Positions 6,469-7,670 of a stretch of DNA of 7,670 nucleotides are shown here, piece after piece (the stretch's first letter is position 1; every line of letters begins with the position of its first letter). Source of the DNA: Pseudomonadota bacterium. GTDB taxonomy: Bacteria > Desulfobacterota > Syntrophobacteria > Syntrophobacterales > Syntrophobacteraceae. Below the pieces are notes generated by a model. That model did no database searches. It was not told where the DNA came from and saw only the letters and a program-made list of their open reading frames with translations. The DNA lies in the NCBI GenBank assembly GCA_023416335.1, contig JAEZHY010000106.1, positions 1 to 7,670 on the forward strand. The letters are read 5' to 3'. A program made the translations under genes and the position numbers.

Positions 6469-6685
6469 TCTTAGGTGCACTTTAAGCCGAGGAGAACCGA
6501 ACGGCACTTTCGTGAATTTCGTACCTGCGGCTCATCCAAAAGCGATGGGTTGCGCTCCGAGACTGTGTCGCAGCCGACCGGGGTTGGGCTTGTTTTCATC
6601 GACAACACGACATAGTCTCTCCGCTCCACCCATCCTATGACCTTATCCTATTGTTTTCTTTCGTGATTTTCGTGCATTTCGTGGT
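6469..6685 (+). repeat. Composite intergenic repeat, copy 2
   Basis: Same outline as copy 1: TCTTAGG start, GAACG(A/G)CAC followed by the shared TTTCGTGAATTTCGTA arm, an unrelated hairpin core, and the shared right arm (6650-6673). The right arm here ends in three perfect-phase nonamers, TTTCGTGAT, TTTCGTGCA and TTTCGTGGT (6659-6685). It ends 46 bases before the FKBP stop codon, so it lies in that gene's 3' flank. Confidence 0.65.
6544..6634. repeat. Imperfect long inverted repeat in the core of repeat copy 2
   Basis: Arms at 6544-6570 and 6608-6634 pair over 27 positions with several mismatches. The outer GATGGGT/ACCCATC is perfect; the inner GAGACTGTGTCG/CGACATAGTCTC has one mismatch. The loop is 37 bases. 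The GATGGGTTGCGCT...CCCATCC pattern is of a kind seen as dispersed palindromes in many bacteria. Confidence 0.55.
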
Positions 6686-6708
6686 AAAAAGTCTTTCTTT
6701 TATTGGTT

Positions 6709-6721
6709 GCGGCTCTGCCGC
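6709..6721 (-). terminator. Weak hairpin after the FKBP gene
   Basis: GCGGC and GCCGC pair around a 3-base loop, 10 bases after the stop. On the minus strand it is followed by an A-rich run, then CTTTTT further on, not by an immediate U tract. It may be a poor or Rho-assisted terminator. Confidence 0.2.
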
Positions 6722-6731
6722 CCTGGGATAC

Positions 6732-7472
6732 TCACTTGATGCTCAGCAACTCCAGTTCGAACACCAGGGTTGCATAGGGTCCGATATAGCGCCCGAACCC
6801 GCGCTGTCCGTATGCGAGAGTGTAAGGAATGAAAAGCTGCCAGATGGAGCCTACCGGCATGAGTTTGAGTGCTTCCCTCAAACCCGGAATGACATTGCTG
6901 TCGGAGACCTTGAAAACCGCCGCCTCTCCCGTTTCACTTGTGTCTGTAAACACGGTCCCATCCGGCAGGTTTCCGCGGTAGTTGCATTCCACGATGTCGT
7001 TTGCACCGGGCTGCGGCCCGGATCCGGGTTTGAGAATCCTGTACTGGAGCCCGCTTGGCAGCGTTACCACACCATCCCTGGTTTTGTTCTCAGCCAGGAA
7101 CGCCTCTCCCTCCTTTTTGTTGTCCAGGCCTTCCAAAACCCGTTCGCCTCCCCGTTTCGCCCTCAACTCGCCGGCGAACCGATTCAGGACGGCCAAGTGT
7201 TCCTCACTGGTCAGTTGGAGTGTTTCGCCCGTCATCGCATTTTTGATTCCCCTGGCGACGATCTCCGGGTCCGCCTGAATTTTCTGACGCATGAGGTTTC
7301 GCCCCATCTCGACCCCGATGGCATAACTGATTTTATCCTCAAGCGATGTAAGCGCCGGGGGTTCGGACTTACCGATCTCATCGACTGCCCGGACCGGCGA
7401 AACTCCCGTGAGGCCAAGCTGCATCAAAGCAACTGAAATTACTGCCATATACCTCATCCATTCCCGCTTCAT
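6732..7472 (-). CDS. Exported FKBP-type peptidyl-prolyl cis-trans isomerase (Mip/FkpA-like)
   Basis: 246 residues from ATG at 7472, with AGGAGG four bases upstream (Shine-Dalgarno spacing slightly short). Residues 1-29 are a Sec signal peptide: Lys2, Arg3, Arg7, a hydrophobic run 9-23 and V-R-A at 27-29 before the likely cleavage site. Without a lipobox Cys it should be soluble in the periplasm. Residues about 41-135 match the helical FKBP N-terminal dimerisation domain (DKISYAIGVEMGRNL). About 137-246 is the catalytic domain: SGLQYRILKPGSG, YRG (165-167), DGTVF (171-175), VIPG (194-197), Trp211, AYG (220-222) and LVFELELL (236-243). It catalyses proline isomerisation and acts as a folding chaperone for exported proteins. 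FKBP12's FDSS is FTDTS here, a common variant, and the usual IPP before the last strand is IGP. Length matches the family. A terminator lies directly upstream, so it may have its own promoter or depend on read-through. Confidence 0.95.
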   Translation of the reverse strand: MKREWMRYMAVISVALMQLGLTGVSPVRAVDEIGKSEPPALTSLEDKISYAIGVEMGRNLMRQKIQADPEIVARGIKNAMTGETLQLTSEEHLAVLNRFAGELRAKRGGERVLEGLDNKKEGEAFLAENKTRDGVVTLPSGLQYRILKPGSGPQPGANDIVECNYRGNLPDGTVFTDTSETGEAAVFKVSDSNVIPGLREALKLMPVGSIWQLFIPYTLAYGQRGFGRYIGPYATLVFELELLSIK

Positions 7473-7498
7473 AAATCCTCCTGAGGAACACCCAAGGC

Positions 7499-7538
7499 AA
7501 AAAGGAACGGCGAGGACGGAAGTTAATCCGCCCTCACC
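7499..7538 (-). terminator. Rho-independent terminator between the right-edge gene and the FKBP gene
   Basis: On the minus strand GGTGAGGGCGGA and TCCGTCCTCGCC form a 12-bp stem (two G-U pairs, no mismatch) with a 6-base loop TTAACT, followed by GTTCC and TTTTT. The wobble pairs form only in the minus-strand RNA; the plus-strand version has A-C mismatches, so it is oriented for leftward transcription. It starts 37 bases after the stop of the right-edge gene and ends 27 bases before the FKBP start. Confidence 0.65.
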
Positions 7539-7550
7539 ATTGTTCAGTTT

Positions 7551-7566
7551 TTTTGAAGCTTCAAAA
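7551..7566. repeat. 16-bp perfect palindrome
   Basis: TTTTGAAGCTTCAAAA lies 8 bases after the stop of the right-edge gene. It is AT-rich and could form a weak hairpin or be a dimeric protein-binding site. Its role is unknown. Confidence 0.4.
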
Positions 7567-7574
7567 GAAGGCAG

Positions 7575-7670
7575 CTAAGGGGTAACTATCGAGACTGCCG
7601 TTGACCACGCCGATGACCCGGTGGGCGCGTTTGCCCTTATCCGGTAGAACAGGGTCCGCCTCCGCTGGAC
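7575..7670 (-). CDS. C-terminal end of a fibronectin type III-like domain protein (partial)
   Basis: A frame open from the right edge (7670) to TAG at 7575-7577 gives 31 residues. The stretch TLFYRIRANAPTGSSAWS followed by TAVSIVTP matches the last two strands of fibronectin type III repeats: aromatic-Y-R-(V/I)-R-A, a turn with Gly, S-x-W-S, then a beta strand ending in T-P. Such domains are extracellular adhesion or carbohydrate-binding spacers, so the gene probably encodes a secreted or surface protein that ends in an FN3 repeat. Only the tail is visible; its start and other domains lie outside. A strong terminator follows. Confidence 0.6.
   Translation of the reverse strand, partial: VQRRRTLFYRIRANAPTGSSAWSTAVSIVTP

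Noticed and set aside
6651..7436. 261-codon plus-strand frame
   Set aside because: Antisense shadow of the FKBP gene, whose domains and signal peptide are unmistakable.

Overview
The window looks like a chromosomal stretch from a Gram-negative bacterium. CheB/CheR fusion proteins, PAS-type soluble sensor kinases, an exported Mip/FkpA-type isomerase and dispersed TTTCGTG/GTGGGCAC-type intergenic repeats together suggest a Desulfobacterota (former Deltaproteobacteria) or similar environmental lineage. This placement is inference; there is no rRNA or other marker gene. All clearly intact genes are on the minus strand, so the layout below runs from right to left in the direction of transcription.

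Right edge (7499-7670): the last 31 codons of a protein ending in a fibronectin type III-like strand pattern, then a strong hairpin/T-tract terminator. Next (6732-7472) is an exported FKBP-type peptidyl-prolyl isomerase with signal peptide, N-terminal dimerisation domain and catalytic domain. From 6731 to 5812 there is almost 1 kb with no convincing gene. It holds two related composite repeats of about 200 bp (6192-6394 and 6469-6685). Their arms share TTTCGTGNN nonamers, but each core carries a different hairpin.

Centre (5790-3545): a soluble PAS histidine kinase, then small reading frames. One is a roughly 60-codon gene broken by a single extra base (4033-4216). One is a short hydrophobic frame without a start (3924-4019). 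The third is an intact 113-residue protein (3545-3886) built of eight heptads of the form (L/I/V)-H-x-x-(F/A/G)-x-x, a histidine-studded coiled coil that I do not recognise. Between 3057 and 3511 there is, unusually, plus-strand signal: a good extended -10 promoter followed by what looks like a decayed small coiled-coil gene.

Left (2941-1): a stand-alone CheB-type methylesterase with a Cys/His zinc-ribbon-like tail instead of a receiver domain, then the start of a CheB-CheR fusion that runs off the left edge. Both methylesterases keep the Ser-His-Asp triad and neither has a receiver domain. The kinase, the two CheB enzymes and the small coiled-coil protein may form an alternative sensory module, but no CheA, CheW or chemoreceptor is visible, the intergenic gaps are large, and co-function is inference. 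No tRNA, rRNA, CRISPR array or transposase was seen.
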